NCBI GenBank assembly: GCA_947487895.1
Contig: CANKYF010000002.1
Span: 62,001 to 126,000, forward strand
Direction: 5' to 3'
DNA length: 64,000 nucleotides
Origin: an uncultured Flavobacteriaceae bacterium
GTDB taxonomy: Bacteria; Bacteroidota; Bacteroidia; Flavobacteriales; Flavobacteriaceae
Position 1 is the stretch's first letter; every line of letters begins with the position of its first letter. Both the position numbers and the translations under genes were made by a program. Positions 34,509 to 43,897 of this stretch are shown piece by piece. The notes beneath the pieces are model-generated. The model was not told the origin of the DNA and made no database searches. It saw only the letters and a list, made by a program, of their open reading frames with translations.

Positions 34509-34910
34509 ATGAAGTTTGAGTTTAAAGATTGTATTGGTTCTAGATTAAGACAATTATCACGTATTGTAGATAATGAGTTTAGAAGTCATTTGTCAGATTT
34601 TGATATAACAGAAAATCAAATGACTATTTTGTTTGCATTAAGTAAACTAGATAGAGTAGAACAAGGGGTAATTGGTCAGGTACTATCATTAGAAAGATCC
34701 ACAGTTAGTAGAAATATTAAAATGTTAAATGTAAAAGGATATATAGATAGAAGTAGTGATTATAGACCAATTTTAACACTTTCTATGGAAGGGAAAACAT
34801 TAGTAAATAAATTAGTTCCTATTTGGGAAGAAATAATGAGTGAATTAACTCAAAAACTTGGTGATGATGGAATAACTCACTTAAAAGAACTAGAACAAAA
34901 ATTAAAATAA
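34509..34910 (+). CDS. MarR-family transcriptional regulator
   Basis: 133 residues, a winged-helix MarR protein. The DNA-binding helix region reads VEQGVIGQVLSLERSTVSRNIKMLNVKGYIDRSSDYRP, with flanking dimerisation helices. MarR proteins act as dimers on palindromes and respond to small, often aromatic, ligands. It lies upstream of the MMPL operon, and both its own promoter region and the gap before the transporter contain GTTGnATATACAAC palindromes, so autorepression and control of the export genes is the best reading. Confidence 0.92.
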   Translation: MKFEFKDCIGSRLRQLSRIVDNEFRSHLSDFDITENQMTILFALSKLDRVEQGVIGQVLSLERSTVSRNIKMLNVKGYIDRSSDYRPILTLSMEGKTLVNKLVPIWEEIMSELTQKLGDDGITHLKELEQKLK

Positions 34911-34928
34911 TATTTTTTTAACAATAAT

Positions 34929-34942
34929 GTTGTATATACAAC
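34929..34942. promoter_or_regulatory. MarR operator, exact palindrome, before the MMPL gene
   Basis: GTTGTATATACAAC is a perfect 14-base palindrome in the 47-base gap between marR and the MMPL transporter, ending 15 bases before its ATG. It matches the marR-upstream site at 13 of 14 positions. Confidence 0.75.
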
Positions 34943-34957
34943 TTAATAAATATTTAT

Positions 34958-37282
34958 ATGAAACAAAATAGAGTAGAAGCATTTTTTAATAAAGTAGTAA
35001 GTAACTATAGAGTCATTTTAGTTGTATGTGCGCTTTTATTTTTGGGCTCAGTGATGTTCCTTCCAAAATTATCTAAAGACACACGTTATGATGCTTTTCT
35101 TCCAGCCAAAGATTCTGTACTTATAAAACGAAACCAACTTAAAGAAACTTTTGGTTTAAAAGATCCAATGATTATAGCGATCGTGAATGATAAAGGAATA
35201 TTTAATAAAAATTCTTTAAAAATTGTCTATGAAATAAGCGAACAATTAAAATCAATATCAGGCATAGATCCAGATCAAATTACAAGCTTATCAACAGAGA
35301 ATAATATTGTTGGGACAGATTCAGGAATTTTAGTAAAACCTTTTTATGATATAGAAGAATTAACCGATGAGAAAGCTTTAGAGGTATCTAAAAGCATAGA
35401 TGATTTTGAATTATATCAAGGTAGTTTAGTTTCTCATGATAAAACAACAACACTTATTGTGGCAGAAATGTTGGATAGTTATGATATGAAACAACATGAA
35501 GTATACAACAGTCTTCATGAAATGATTTCTCAATACAATATAAAAGATCATAAATTCTACTTAGCTGGTGAAGGAGCTGTAAGCGGTTATTTAATTAAAT
35601 ACATAGATGAAGATGCCATGCGAACAAATCCTTTTGCTGGTTTGGTAATAGCCTTAATATTAATTTTTGCTTACCGCACCATAAGAGGTGTTTTGCTTCC
35701 CAATTTAATGGTATTAGCTTCTGTAGGTATAGCTCTAGGGTTAATGGCCGCTTTTGGAGTTGACTTTTTTGTCATAACTAATGGTTTGCCTGTAGTTCTT
35801 ATAGCCATAGCTGTAGCCGATGGTATTCACATACTTGGTGAATATTATGAATTAGCAATTAAGCATACAAACTATACCCAAAAAGAATTGGTTGTAGAAA
35901 CAATGGTTAAAATGTGGCGACCTATAGCCATAACTTCTTTTACAACCATTTCAGGTTTTATGTCAATCGCTTTATCCTCTTACATGCCACCAATGATTTA
36001 TTTTGGAGTTTTTGGAGCATTAGGTGTCTTAGTAGCATTACTCTATGCCTTATTTATGATTCCTTCTGCAATGATGCTTTTAAAACCTCAGAAAAGTCGT
36101 GTATTTAAATCAGTTGATAAAGTAGATAAGTTTGGCAACATAATGTTACTCTTAGGAAGCTTCGTTGTAAAACAACCAAAAACAATACTTATTTCTGGGA
36201 TCTTAATTATCATTTTGGGGATTGTTGGAGCTTTAAAATTATTGATAAATGAAGATCGAATTAAAAACTTTCAAAGTGATGAACCTATAGTAATAGCTGA
36301 TCAACTAATCAATAATAAAACCGATGGTACTTCTTATTTAGATGTTCTTATTGAAACACCGCAAAATGAAGATTTATTCAAAATAGAAAACCTTCAAAAA
36401 ATAGATTCACTTCAAAATTATATAGAGTCAATTTCCTATGTAAAAGGAAGTACATCAATTGTTGATTTTATTAAAAAAATGAATCAGTCAATGCATGAAA
36501 ATCAAGAAGCGTTTTATAAAATTCCTGATAACAATCAGTTAGTTGCACAATATTTTTTACTGTATTCTGCAAGTGGAGATCCAACAGATTTTGATAATTA
36601 TATAGACTATGATTATAAGTTGGCAAATGTTAGATTTAGAATGAATTCTGGAGAATATATTAATGAAAAAGAAGTCATTAACAAGGCACAAAAATATATA
36701 AACACACATTTCACATCATCTCAAATAAAAGCGACACTAAGTGGTAAAGTAGCCGTAGATACTCATTGGATTAGTAAGTTAGGTGTAAATCATTTTTTGG
36801 GTGCAATCATAGCATTATTAGTAGTTCTCTTTGTATCGGCAATTAGTTTTAAGTCTTTAATTGCTGGTGTACTCACAGTAATTCCTGTAACCATTTCAGT
36901 ACTATTTATATATACAGTTATGGGAGTAATGGATATTTGGTTAGCTGTGGGAACCTCTATGTTTGCAGCAATAGCTATTGGAGTAGGAGTAGATTTTGCT
37001 GTTCATACTATAGATAGACTTAAATACTTCCTAAATGAAAAAAAACTACCAATAAAAGAAGCTTATACTGAATTTTACAAATCTGCAGGTAGAGCATTGC
37101 TATTCAATTTTTTAGCATTGGCATTAGGTTTTAGTGTTTTAATGACAAGTTCTGTACCACCACTAAATCAATTTGGGTTTTTAGTAGCCATAGCAGTTAT
37201 CGTAAGTTTTTTAGGAAGTATGACACTTTTACCTGCTATTATTTTACTAACAAAGCCAAAATTTTTCATTAACAAAAAATAA
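34958..37282 (+). CDS. MMPL/RND-family membrane transporter
   Basis: 774 residues with an RND-type layout: one N-terminal helix, a periplasmic domain (residues about 35-220), a block of membrane helices (225-370), then a second helix, periplasmic domain and helix block (400-770). Characteristic stretches are GLPVVLIAIAVADGIHILGEYY and FAAIAIGVGVDFAVHTIDRL, each with the acidic residue needed for proton coupling. Family members move lipids or hydrophobic compounds out to the periplasm or outer membrane. It is followed by a LolA-like protein (gap 6 bases) and an outer-membrane protein, forming a three-component export unit under MarR control. Confidence 0.9.
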   Translation: MKQNRVEAFFNKVVSNYRVILVVCALLFLGSVMFLPKLSKDTRYDAFLPAKDSVLIKRNQLKETFGLKDPMIIAIVNDKGIFNKNSLKIVYEISEQLKSISGIDPDQITSLSTENNIVGTDSGILVKPFYDIEELTDEKALEVSKSIDDFELYQGSLVSHDKTTTLIVAEMLDSYDMKQHEVYNSLHEMISQYNIKDHKFYLAGEGAVSGYLIKYIDEDAMRTNPFAGLVIALILIFAYRTIRGVLLPNLMVLASVGIALGLMAAFGVDFFVITNGLPVVLIAIAVADGIHILGEYYELAIKHTNYTQKELVVETMVKMWRPIAITSFTTISGFMSIALSSYMPPMIYFGVFGALGVLVALLYALFMIPSAMMLLKPQKSRVFKSVDKVDKFGNIMLLLGSFVVKQPKTILISGILIIILGIVGALKLLINEDRIKNFQSDEPIVIADQLINNKTDGTSYLDVLIETPQNEDLFKIENLQKIDSLQNYIESISYVKGSTSIVDFIKKMNQSMHENQEAFYKIPDNNQLVAQYFLLYSASGDPTDFDNYIDYDYKLANVRFRMNSGEYINEKEVINKAQKYINTHFTSSQIKATLSGKVAVDTHWISKLGVNHFLGAIIALLVVLFVSAISFKSLIAGVLTVIPVTISVLFIYTVMGVMDIWLAVGTSMFAAIAIGVGVDFAVHTIDRLKYFLNEKKLPIKEAYTEFYKSAGRALLFNFLALALGFSVLMTSSVPPLNQFGFLVAIAVIVSFLGSMTLLPAIILLTKPKFFINKK

Positions 37283-37288
37283 TTAATC

Positions 37289-38092
37289 ATGAAAAGTATA
37301 TTATTAGTTTTAGCAGTCGTTTTTGCTGTCAATTCATCTTCAATTTTCGCGCAACAAAAACTTATGGATGGACAACGCATTGCAGAAAAAACACATGAAC
37401 GAAACGAAGGGGTTACATTAAAACGAAACCTCATCATGGAATTAAAAGATAAACGAGGAAAAACACGTGTTAGAAAAACAATAGCTTTAAGAAAGTATTT
37501 TGGGAAAGAGAAACGACTCCTCATTTTTTATGAAACACCATCAAGTGTTAAAGGTACTGGTTTTTTAACTTTTGATTACCCAGAAGCTTCAAAAGATGAT
37601 GACCAATGGCTTTACCTTCCTGCATTAAGAAAAACACGTCGTATATCTGCCGCAAATAGAGGCGATTATTTTCTAGGAACAGACCTTACTTATGAAGACA
37701 TAAAATTAGAAACCAAGATTAGTAAAGAAGATTATAATTATACAACCATAAGAATTGAAAAGATTGATAATCACGAATGTTATCTTATAGAAGCCACGCC
37801 TAAGAATATTGCAACTAAAAAAGAATTAGGCTATAGTAAGGCCAAATTCTGGGTGGATTCAAAATTATGGATGATACGCAAATCTGAATCTTGGGATATT
37901 GCTGGAAATTCACTTAAAACTGTAAAAATTTCAGACATAAGAAAAGTTCAAAATATTTGGACCATACACCACATTTTAGTTACAAATCATAAAACAAAGC
38001 ATGAAACAGTTTTTAAGTTTGAAAACAACGATTATCAAACAGAATTAAGTGATGATTATTTTACAGAAGAGGCATTGGTTAATGGATTATAG
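37289..38092 (+). CDS. LolA-like outer membrane lipoprotein-sorting protein
   Basis: 267 residues. Signal peptide at residues 1-21 (cut near IFAQ). The rest fits the LolA/LolB-like half-barrel of the outer-membrane lipoprotein-sorting family: TRVRKTIALRKYFGKEKRLLIFYETPSSVKGTGFLTFDYP, then DDQWLYLPALRKTRRISAANRGDYFLGTDLTYEDI. Family members next to MMPL genes carry hydrophobic cargo across the periplasm. It follows the MMPL gene by 6 bases and overlaps the next gene. Confidence 0.88.
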   Translation: MKSILLVLAVVFAVNSSSIFAQQKLMDGQRIAEKTHERNEGVTLKRNLIMELKDKRGKTRVRKTIALRKYFGKEKRLLIFYETPSSVKGTGFLTFDYPEASKDDDQWLYLPALRKTRRISAANRGDYFLGTDLTYEDIKLETKISKEDYNYTTIRIEKIDNHECYLIEATPKNIATKKELGYSKAKFWVDSKLWMIRKSESWDIAGNSLKTVKISDIRKVQNIWTIHHILVTNHKTKHETVFKFENNDYQTELSDDYFTEEALVNGL

Positions 38093-39413
38093 AGATATTT
38101 ATTTTTCAAAATTAAATGCCATGTGCTTTCTTATGCTATTTACTAATGGTCTATTGTGTGCACAAAATAACAAAGTAAAGTTAGAAAGCAGTTTGGTAGT
38201 TGCTTCTGAAGTGTCTTACGAATTTAAAAGTGACACATTTCAAAAAACGGAATTGATATTAAAACCAGAATTTGTTTTAAAATTTAAAAATCGCTCAAAA
38301 GTAGTATTAAAAAGTCAGGTTTATTCTGAATTTCAAGATAATTTAGAAACAGGACAACCTACCGAGTTAATGGTATCAGGTTTTAGCAAAAGAATTTTTA
38401 TAGGAGATAGAACAAATCTAGAATTAAGAGAACTGTATTACTATGCAAATTTAAAAAAAATAAAAGTTAGTATAGGAAAGCAACAAATTGTTTGGGGAGA
38501 AACCGATGGTTTAAAACTGTTAGATGTTGTAAACCCTCAAAATTTTAGAGAGTTTATATTAGATGATTTTGAAGATAGTAGAATACCACTTTGGTCGTTA
38601 AAAACAGATTTTAAAATAAGTGATTTCAATATTCAGTTGGTTTGGATACCTGATAACACTTATCATATCACTCAAGACTTTAATGCACCGTTTTTTACAA
38701 AAAACATGTTTAAAACCCCTCCTGAAGGTATGTCAATGCAAGTAAATCAAACAAAAAGATCTACCAAATTTGTTAAAGATTCTGATATTGGTTTTAAACT
38801 ATCTGGATTCAAAAAAGGTTGGGATTTTTCTTTGAATTATCTTTACTATTATGATGATTTACCTGTGTTTTATAGTAATTTCAATGACCAGGCTACTGCC
38901 ATTGAAATTTCTCCAGCTTATGAACGTCAGCATTTAATAGGAGGGACTTTTAATAAAGTGTTTGGTTCTACAACATTTAGAGGGGAATTGGTTTATATTT
39001 TCGACCAAAACTTCACATCGGTTAAAATCATAAATCAAGGTATAGTACAAGCAGATTTATATAAATCTGCTTTTGGTTTAGATGTTATTAAAGGCGAATA
39101 TATAATTAGTGTACAATTATTTAATGAATGGGTAACAAAACGTATTTCTCCATACAATCGTGATTTATTTGAAACTAACGGATCATTATTGGCCTCAAAA
39201 GAATTTATGAACGATAACTTAAAAGCTGAAATGCTTTGGGTTCATAGCTTTAATCATAATGATGGCTATGTAATACCTCAGTTAAGTTATTGGCTCACAA
39301 CTAATACACAATTACTTTTAAATTCTCATATTTTCTATGGAGAAGAAAATCTATTGTTTGGGCAATTCAAGAATAGAAGCAGAGTTTCTATGGGTTTTAA
39401 ATGGAGTATTTAA
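38082..39413 (+). CDS. Outer membrane beta-barrel protein (DUF1302-like) of the MMPL operon
   Basis: 443 residues when started at the ATG at 38082, overlapping the LolA-like gene by 11 bases; an upstream ATG pair at 38049 lies further inside that gene, and one at 38121 would leave the leader without its basic region. A hydrophobic leader ends near LLCAQ. The body is beta-rich (LELRELYYYANLKKIKVSIGKQQIVWGETDGLKLLDVVNPQNFREF), like DUF1302-type porin partners of MMPL transporters. It would be the outer-membrane exit for the cargo. Confidence 0.78.
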   Translation: MDYRDIYFSKLNAMCFLMLFTNGLLCAQNNKVKLESSLVVASEVSYEFKSDTFQKTELILKPEFVLKFKNRSKVVLKSQVYSEFQDNLETGQPTELMVSGFSKRIFIGDRTNLELRELYYYANLKKIKVSIGKQQIVWGETDGLKLLDVVNPQNFREFILDDFEDSRIPLWSLKTDFKISDFNIQLVWIPDNTYHITQDFNAPFFTKNMFKTPPEGMSMQVNQTKRSTKFVKDSDIGFKLSGFKKGWDFSLNYLYYYDDLPVFYSNFNDQATAIEISPAYERQHLIGGTFNKVFGSTTFRGELVYIFDQNFTSVKIINQGIVQADLYKSAFGLDVIKGEYIISVQLFNEWVTKRISPYNRDLFETNGSLLASKEFMNDNLKAEMLWVHSFNHNDGYVIPQLSYWLTTNTQLLLNSHIFYGEENLLFGQFKNRSRVSMGFKWSI

Positions 39414-39665
39414 TTATTCATACTTTGACAAGCTCAACAACCACTATGTAATCAAATATTAAATTGCCTTAATAATAATTTCACTAAAACAATAGAAAAA
39501 AGAAGCTCAATTATTAATATACTTATTGTTTAAGGCGTTTTCTTAATGCGAGAATAAAAAATGCTAGTAAAATACTACTAAATAGTTTTTGTATAAGTAC
39601 TATCCAAAGAAGAAGTAACAAATAGGAGTGAAATAAGAGAGTCTGCGAAATGAAAATTAACCATT

Positions 39666-40361
39666 TTATAATTTTACTAAGATTTCCAATTTTTTAAAAA
39701 CAACAACTTTATACATGGTACTCACAGGGACTTTATTATTTTCAATTAGCAAATGTGTTTTGGTTGCTTTTGTAATCCTATCTAAATTAGCAATGTATGA
39801 TTTATGAGTGCGTTGAAAATTCTCTGGTAATAATGTCGTCATATTAACAAGTGTTTCAGTAATTAAATACATTCTGGAGTCTGTAAAGATTTTCAAATAA
39901 TTTCCAAAACTTTGAATATACAGAATGGATTTAAATGAAATATTAACAGGCAAGCCATCATGTTTTATTTGAAGGTGTTTATTTTCTTTATTTTTTTTAG
40001 GCTGAATTATTTTTGAAGCTGAAACTTTGTTTATTGCTTTTAAAAAGCGCTCAATTTTTATAGGTTTCAATAAATAATCTACAACACCATAATCATAACT
40101 TTCTAATGCATATTCAGAATAAGCTGTTGTTAAAATAACTTTAGGAGGATTCACCATAGAACGTAAAATTTCCATACCATTAAGTTCCGGCATTTCTATA
40201 TCTAAAAAAATAAGGTCAACCTCATTTTGCTGAGTAAAATTGATAAATTCAAGCGGATTACCCGTGCTTAATACTAACTCAAAATTGTCGATTTTAGAAC
40301 AATAATCTTCCAACACTTTACGAGCTAGTATTTCGTCATCTATGATACCTATTTTAATCAT
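39666..40361 (-). CDS. LytTR-family response regulator (partner kinase decayed)
   Basis: 231 residues. Receiver domain with GIIDDEILARKVL at the start, phospho-Asp in LIFLDIEMPELNGMEIL and LTTAYSEYALESYDYGVVDYLLKPI. LytTR domain at the C-terminus (NYLKIFTDSRMYLITETL, FQRTHKSYIANLDRI, NNKVPVSTMYK). The ATG overlaps the stop of a broken kinase relic (ATGA). The nearest intact kinase of the same type lies at 46050-47060 on the same strand and carries the first codons of a regulator like this one after its own end. The regulator itself appears intact. Confidence 0.9.
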   Translation of the reverse strand: MIKIGIIDDEILARKVLEDYCSKIDNFELVLSTGNPLEFINFTQQNEVDLIFLDIEMPELNGMEILRSMVNPPKVILTTAYSEYALESYDYGVVDYLLKPIKIERFLKAINKVSASKIIQPKKNKENKHLQIKHDGLPVNISFKSILYIQSFGNYLKIFTDSRMYLITETLVNMTTLLPENFQRTHKSYIANLDRITKATKTHLLIENNKVPVSTMYKVVVFKKLEILVKL

Positions 40362-40669
40362 TGACTATTTTTTAATTGTGAAACAGATAAATCCATAGTT
40401 AAATTTACGCAATATATGTTTTCTATATCATCAATGTCCTATGAGTGGGCGTTATGATACAACCGATTTAAACGTCTTTTTACATTTTCAAGCCTCGTTC
40501 CTTTTCTTTTCGATGCAGAAACTATGGAAGGTTTTGAGTTATTTACACAAAAATGAAGGATCCTATTTTTTACAGTGGCAAACCTATCTATTGAACGCTC
40601 TTCTAAAAAGTAATGAAATACTCTAAGGTATAAAATGGATAATATAAATTGTCTGTCCAATGCTTGCAA
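40358..40669 (-). pseudogene. Decayed 3' end of a LytS-type histidine kinase
   Basis: In one frame the translation matches the C-terminus of the intact kinase at 46050-47060: ILHFCVNNSKPSIVSASKR versus TLHFCVINSKPSTISKSKR, LENVKRRLNRLYHNAHS versus LENVKRRLNLLYHNSHV. Damage is clear: a deletion removes the PFVENAVKHG-type N-box, the ATP-binding G-x-G-L is GTRL, and an in-frame TAG follows HNAHS, after which homology continues to a TGA that overlaps the regulator's ATG. The left end abuts the stop of the acyl-CoA ligase gene. The kinase domain is not functional. Confidence 0.82.
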
Positions 40670-40681
40670 TCCAGTCTGTGT

Positions 40682-42190
40682 CTATTCTTCGTATTTTTTT
40701 CGCAGTTCTCGTTTGAGTATTTTGCCTTGCCCACTGATTGGAAATGCCGATAAAAATTCAACGGACTTGGGGACTTTATACTTTGCTAGTTTTTTGCGGC
40801 AAGCATCAAGTACTTCCTCTTCAGTTAACTCTGTACCTTGTCGTAGTAAAACACAAGCTTTTCCCACCTCTTGCCATTGCTCATCTGGAACACCAATAAC
40901 GGCTACCATGGCAACTTCTGGAATCTTTGAGATTACATTTTCTATTTCAATGGGGTACACATTCTCGCCTCCTGAAATATACATGTCTTTTATTCGGTCA
41001 ACGATATAAAACGTACCATCGGAATCTACGTAACCGGCATCACCAGTTCTAAACCATCCGTTTACAAATGAAGCCGCTGTAAGTTTAGGCTTGTTCCAAT
41101 AGCCAGGTGTAAGTCCCGAACTTTTAACTTGAATTTCTCCAGTTTGACCGATTGCGACAGGGTTGCCGTTGTCATCACCTATTTGAACATCCGTGTACAT
41201 CAATGCCTTACCGGCAGCCTTTGGATTTTTTTGTGCGGCTTCTGGTGGTTGAAAGATTAGGCCGAATATTTCGGTCATACCATATGATTGTGACAACGCT
41301 ACTCCTTTTTCATACCAGCGTTCAATAAGTTTCAGATTAGCAGGTGCACCTCCCACACCAATTACTTGTAAGGCAGGAAAAGTAGTGGACTCGAAGTCCG
41401 GGTGCTGACTTAGTACAGTTAAATGATAAGGAACACCAAGGGTATGCGTCACACCAATCTTTTCACTACTGAGGTATGTCATAGCAATATTAGCATCCCA
41501 TCCGCGCATGATGTATAGCGTCCCTCCAAAATGAAACAAAGGCGTTGTGAATCCATTAAGTCCTGCCGTATGAAAAAGTGGGGCATAAGTAAGACAAACC
41601 GAATCACTGTTTATTATTGACGCCTGCTGTAGGACATTGGTTTGGGTCATGCGATACGTACCAATAACCCCTTTAGGTTCGCCAGTTGTCCCAGAGGTAT
41701 ACATTAATGAATTCATATCATCTAAGCTAACCGCGGGCATAGTAATCGATGCTGGGCTTTCGGCGATAAGTTGCTCATACGGACTGGTTTTCAGATTCTC
41801 TTGACGTTCGATGCTTGGTAATTTGGTGTGCTGCAACAATTCTGAAAATTCCGAATCATAAATTACTACACTAGGTGCTGCTTCTTTGAAAATCTCTGCT
41901 ATTTCGAACGCACTTAAACGCCAATTCATAGGCATGAATACTGCTCCTAATTTCCAACATGCGAACATGAGTTCTATACAGTCACTACTATTGTTTGCAA
42001 TTATAGCAATACGACTGTGTTTTTCTATAACAAACCTGTTTTTCAGGCCACTGGCCAGTCGTGTGGCACGGTCATTCAGTTCGGAATAGGTGAAATGGCG
42101 CCCAGTATGTATATCTACTGTTGCTAAACGCTCGCCATCATTATCCGCAAAGTGTTGTAACCAATCTGAAAAGAGCTCATTATTCGTCAT
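40682..42190 (-). CDS. AMP-dependent acyl-CoA synthetase/ligase
   Basis: 502 residues, complete ANL superfamily enzyme. P-loop-like motif MYTSGTTGEPKG, the LSQSYGMTEIFG motif, GWFRTGDAGYVDSDG and the hinge YIVDRIKDMYISGGENVYPIEIE. The C-terminal KYKVPKSVEFLSAFPISGQGKILKRELR contains the catalytic Lys. It activates a carboxylic acid with ATP to the acyl-adenylate and then the CoA thioester; acid identity (fatty, aromatic or branched) cannot be read. It is divergent from the MFS gene, which may import the same acid. Confidence 0.93.
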   Translation of the reverse strand: MTNNELFSDWLQHFADNDGERLATVDIHTGRHFTYSELNDRATRLASGLKNRFVIEKHSRIAIIANNSSDCIELMFACWKLGAVFMPMNWRLSAFEIAEIFKEAAPSVVIYDSEFSELLQHTKLPSIERQENLKTSPYEQLIAESPASITMPAVSLDDMNSLMYTSGTTGEPKGVIGTYRMTQTNVLQQASIINSDSVCLTYAPLFHTAGLNGFTTPLFHFGGTLYIMRGWDANIAMTYLSSEKIGVTHTLGVPYHLTVLSQHPDFESTTFPALQVIGVGGAPANLKLIERWYEKGVALSQSYGMTEIFGLIFQPPEAAQKNPKAAGKALMYTDVQIGDDNGNPVAIGQTGEIQVKSSGLTPGYWNKPKLTAASFVNGWFRTGDAGYVDSDGTFYIVDRIKDMYISGGENVYPIEIENVISKIPEVAMVAVIGVPDEQWQEVGKACVLLRQGTELTEEEVLDACRKKLAKYKVPKSVEFLSAFPISGQGKILKRELRKKYEE

Positions 42191-42327
42191 AAATCAATAA
42201 TATCTCATTAGTTTCGCAAATATAAGAAATTAGTGAAAGCGTTCTCATTTAGACCAGGTTTGTGTTAATAAGTTCCTGTAAAACAACACATAAAGGTGCT
42301 TGGTGAATATTTGCAATTAATCTAGGG

Positions 42328-42340
42328 TATACTATACTTT
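42328..42340 (+). promoter_or_regulatory. TATACTATACTTT element before the MFS gene
   Basis: This 13-mer ends 19 bases before the ATG of the MFS gene. The identical 13-mer ends 19 bases before the ATG of the serine hydrolase at 47250. It resembles a -7 element region. Confidence 0.45.
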
Positions 42341-42359
42341 GGAAAAAATATTGTAAATT

Positions 42360-43625
42360 ATGAAGGTGAAAAAGGCACATAGCAAAAAAATATTCTTTGG
42401 CTGGTGGGTGCTAGCAGCGCTCTGTTCGATTTATGCTACGGTAAATGGTATTGTCACCCTTTCGTTAAAGCGATTTTATCCTAGTCTTATAGAGACTTTC
42501 GGATGGACTCAGTCAGAGGTGACTCAACCTATTTCGATTTTCTATTTTATCATTGCATTTTTAACACCATTTATTGGCGCTGCACTTGATCGCGGGAATC
42601 CAAAACGAATTATACTAGCTGGCGCAACTCTCATTCTTATCGGCTTGGTTGGGATGAGTCAGATGTCTAGTTTAAATCACTTTATGGCTATTTACATCGT
42701 CTTTTCATTCGGTGTAGCAGGCGCAGGAATGGCATCTAGCATGTATATCCTTACACGCTGGTTTCGTCGACATCGAGGCAAAGCCGTGGGTATTTTACTA
42801 TTAGGAGGTAGTCTTGGCGCAGCCTTTTTCAACAAAGTAACAGGTGATGCGATTGATATGATTGGATGGCAAAACACTACGTTTTTACTGGCTGCCCTCG
42901 CTTTTCTGTTTATGATAATTCCTTGGACTTTCATTCGAACAGACCCTTCGGAAAAAAGTCTATTTCCTGATGGAATAGAAAGAAATTCTGAACATAAGTC
43001 AATACAAGACGGGCCGTCACTTGCACAAGCGTTTCGTTCACCAGAACTCTATCTCATTTTTTTGACAACTGCAGCACTTTGGTTTTGTATCATTGGATTT
43101 GGCCAGCATCAAGATATTTTCTTTCAAAAAGAACTGGGTTTGAGTTCGAGCAAAGTTACCAATGTTGGTTCAGCCCTTTTTCTATTTGGTGTTGTTGGAA
43201 AATTAATATTCGGTTTTTTGAGTGATAGCTTTAACAAAAAGTCAATAATGGCTTGGTCCATTCTTTTGCTAATTATTGGTAACCTGGTTCTTTATATTAT
43301 AGCAATCAAAACAATCGAATTATCCCCATACTGGTATGCGTTTACTTACGGTATTGCCTATAGTGGTGTATTCACTATGATTCAAATAATGATTGCAGAG
43401 CTTTATTCTGGTCCATCTTATGGGAAAATTTTAGGGGTAGTGCTCACCGTTGATACGCTGGCCTCGGTTGCTGGTATAGTGGTGCTTGGGAAGATGAGTG
43501 ATCATTCCGGGTCTTATGTAACCAGTATCCAGTTGATGATTGGGCTTTGCTTAACTGCCCTAATTTTATTTCTTTTAGTTCGGGTTAAGAGTCGTTCAAA
43601 TTTGATTGGTAATAAGAAAGACTAA
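42360..43625 (+). CDS. MFS transporter (monocarboxylate/oxalate-formate-type)
   Basis: 421 residues, twelve predicted membrane helices. Early helices show the GWWVLAALCSIYATVNG and DRGNPKRIIL loop, and AGAGMASSMYILTRWFRRHRGKAVGILLLGGSLG is typical of the oxalate/formate and monocarboxylate branches. It should move a small carboxylate through the inner membrane. Divergent from the acyl-CoA ligase, ahead of the thioesterase; the set fits uptake and CoA activation of an acid. A hairpin terminator follows. Confidence 0.88.
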   Translation: MKVKKAHSKKIFFGWWVLAALCSIYATVNGIVTLSLKRFYPSLIETFGWTQSEVTQPISIFYFIIAFLTPFIGAALDRGNPKRIILAGATLILIGLVGMSQMSSLNHFMAIYIVFSFGVAGAGMASSMYILTRWFRRHRGKAVGILLLGGSLGAAFFNKVTGDAIDMIGWQNTTFLLAALAFLFMIIPWTFIRTDPSEKSLFPDGIERNSEHKSIQDGPSLAQAFRSPELYLIFLTTAALWFCIIGFGQHQDIFFQKELGLSSSKVTNVGSALFLFGVVGKLIFGFLSDSFNKKSIMAWSILLLIIGNLVLYIIAIKTIELSPYWYAFTYGIAYSGVFTMIQIMIAELYSGPSYGKILGVVLTVDTLASVAGIVVLGKMSDHSGSYVTSIQLMIGLCLTALILFLLVRVKSRSNLIGNKKD

Positions 43626-43631
43626 GTCGAT

Positions 43632-43669
43632 TCCAGAATAGTGGATGCTCAATGAGCTCTGGATTTTTT
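43632..43669 (+). terminator. Branched hairpin terminator after the MFS gene
   Basis: Outer stem TCCAGA / TCTGGA with an inner GCTC-AAT-GAGC hairpin, followed by a run of T. Confidence 0.6.
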
Positions 43670-43897
43670 ATTACCTAAGGTGATAGCGTCTATTTTTCTA
43701 TATGAGTAAGTTGGCTATGTGGCAAGGATCTATGTTGTATTTAAGCCCCGTGCTATGAATAGTTAGAAATAATAGTTAACTTTGTTAATTATTATTAATA
43801 TTAACTATCATATTTAGAGATAATTAACCTTGTACTAACATGAGCTTTGCAACGTAGGTGAAAATCCTAATTTACAAATCCGATAGCGGCGAAAACT

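Noticed and set aside
40635-41009. A plus-strand ORF inside the acyl-CoA ligase
   Set aside because: It is antisense to a complete, motif-bearing enzyme and shows no domain of its own.
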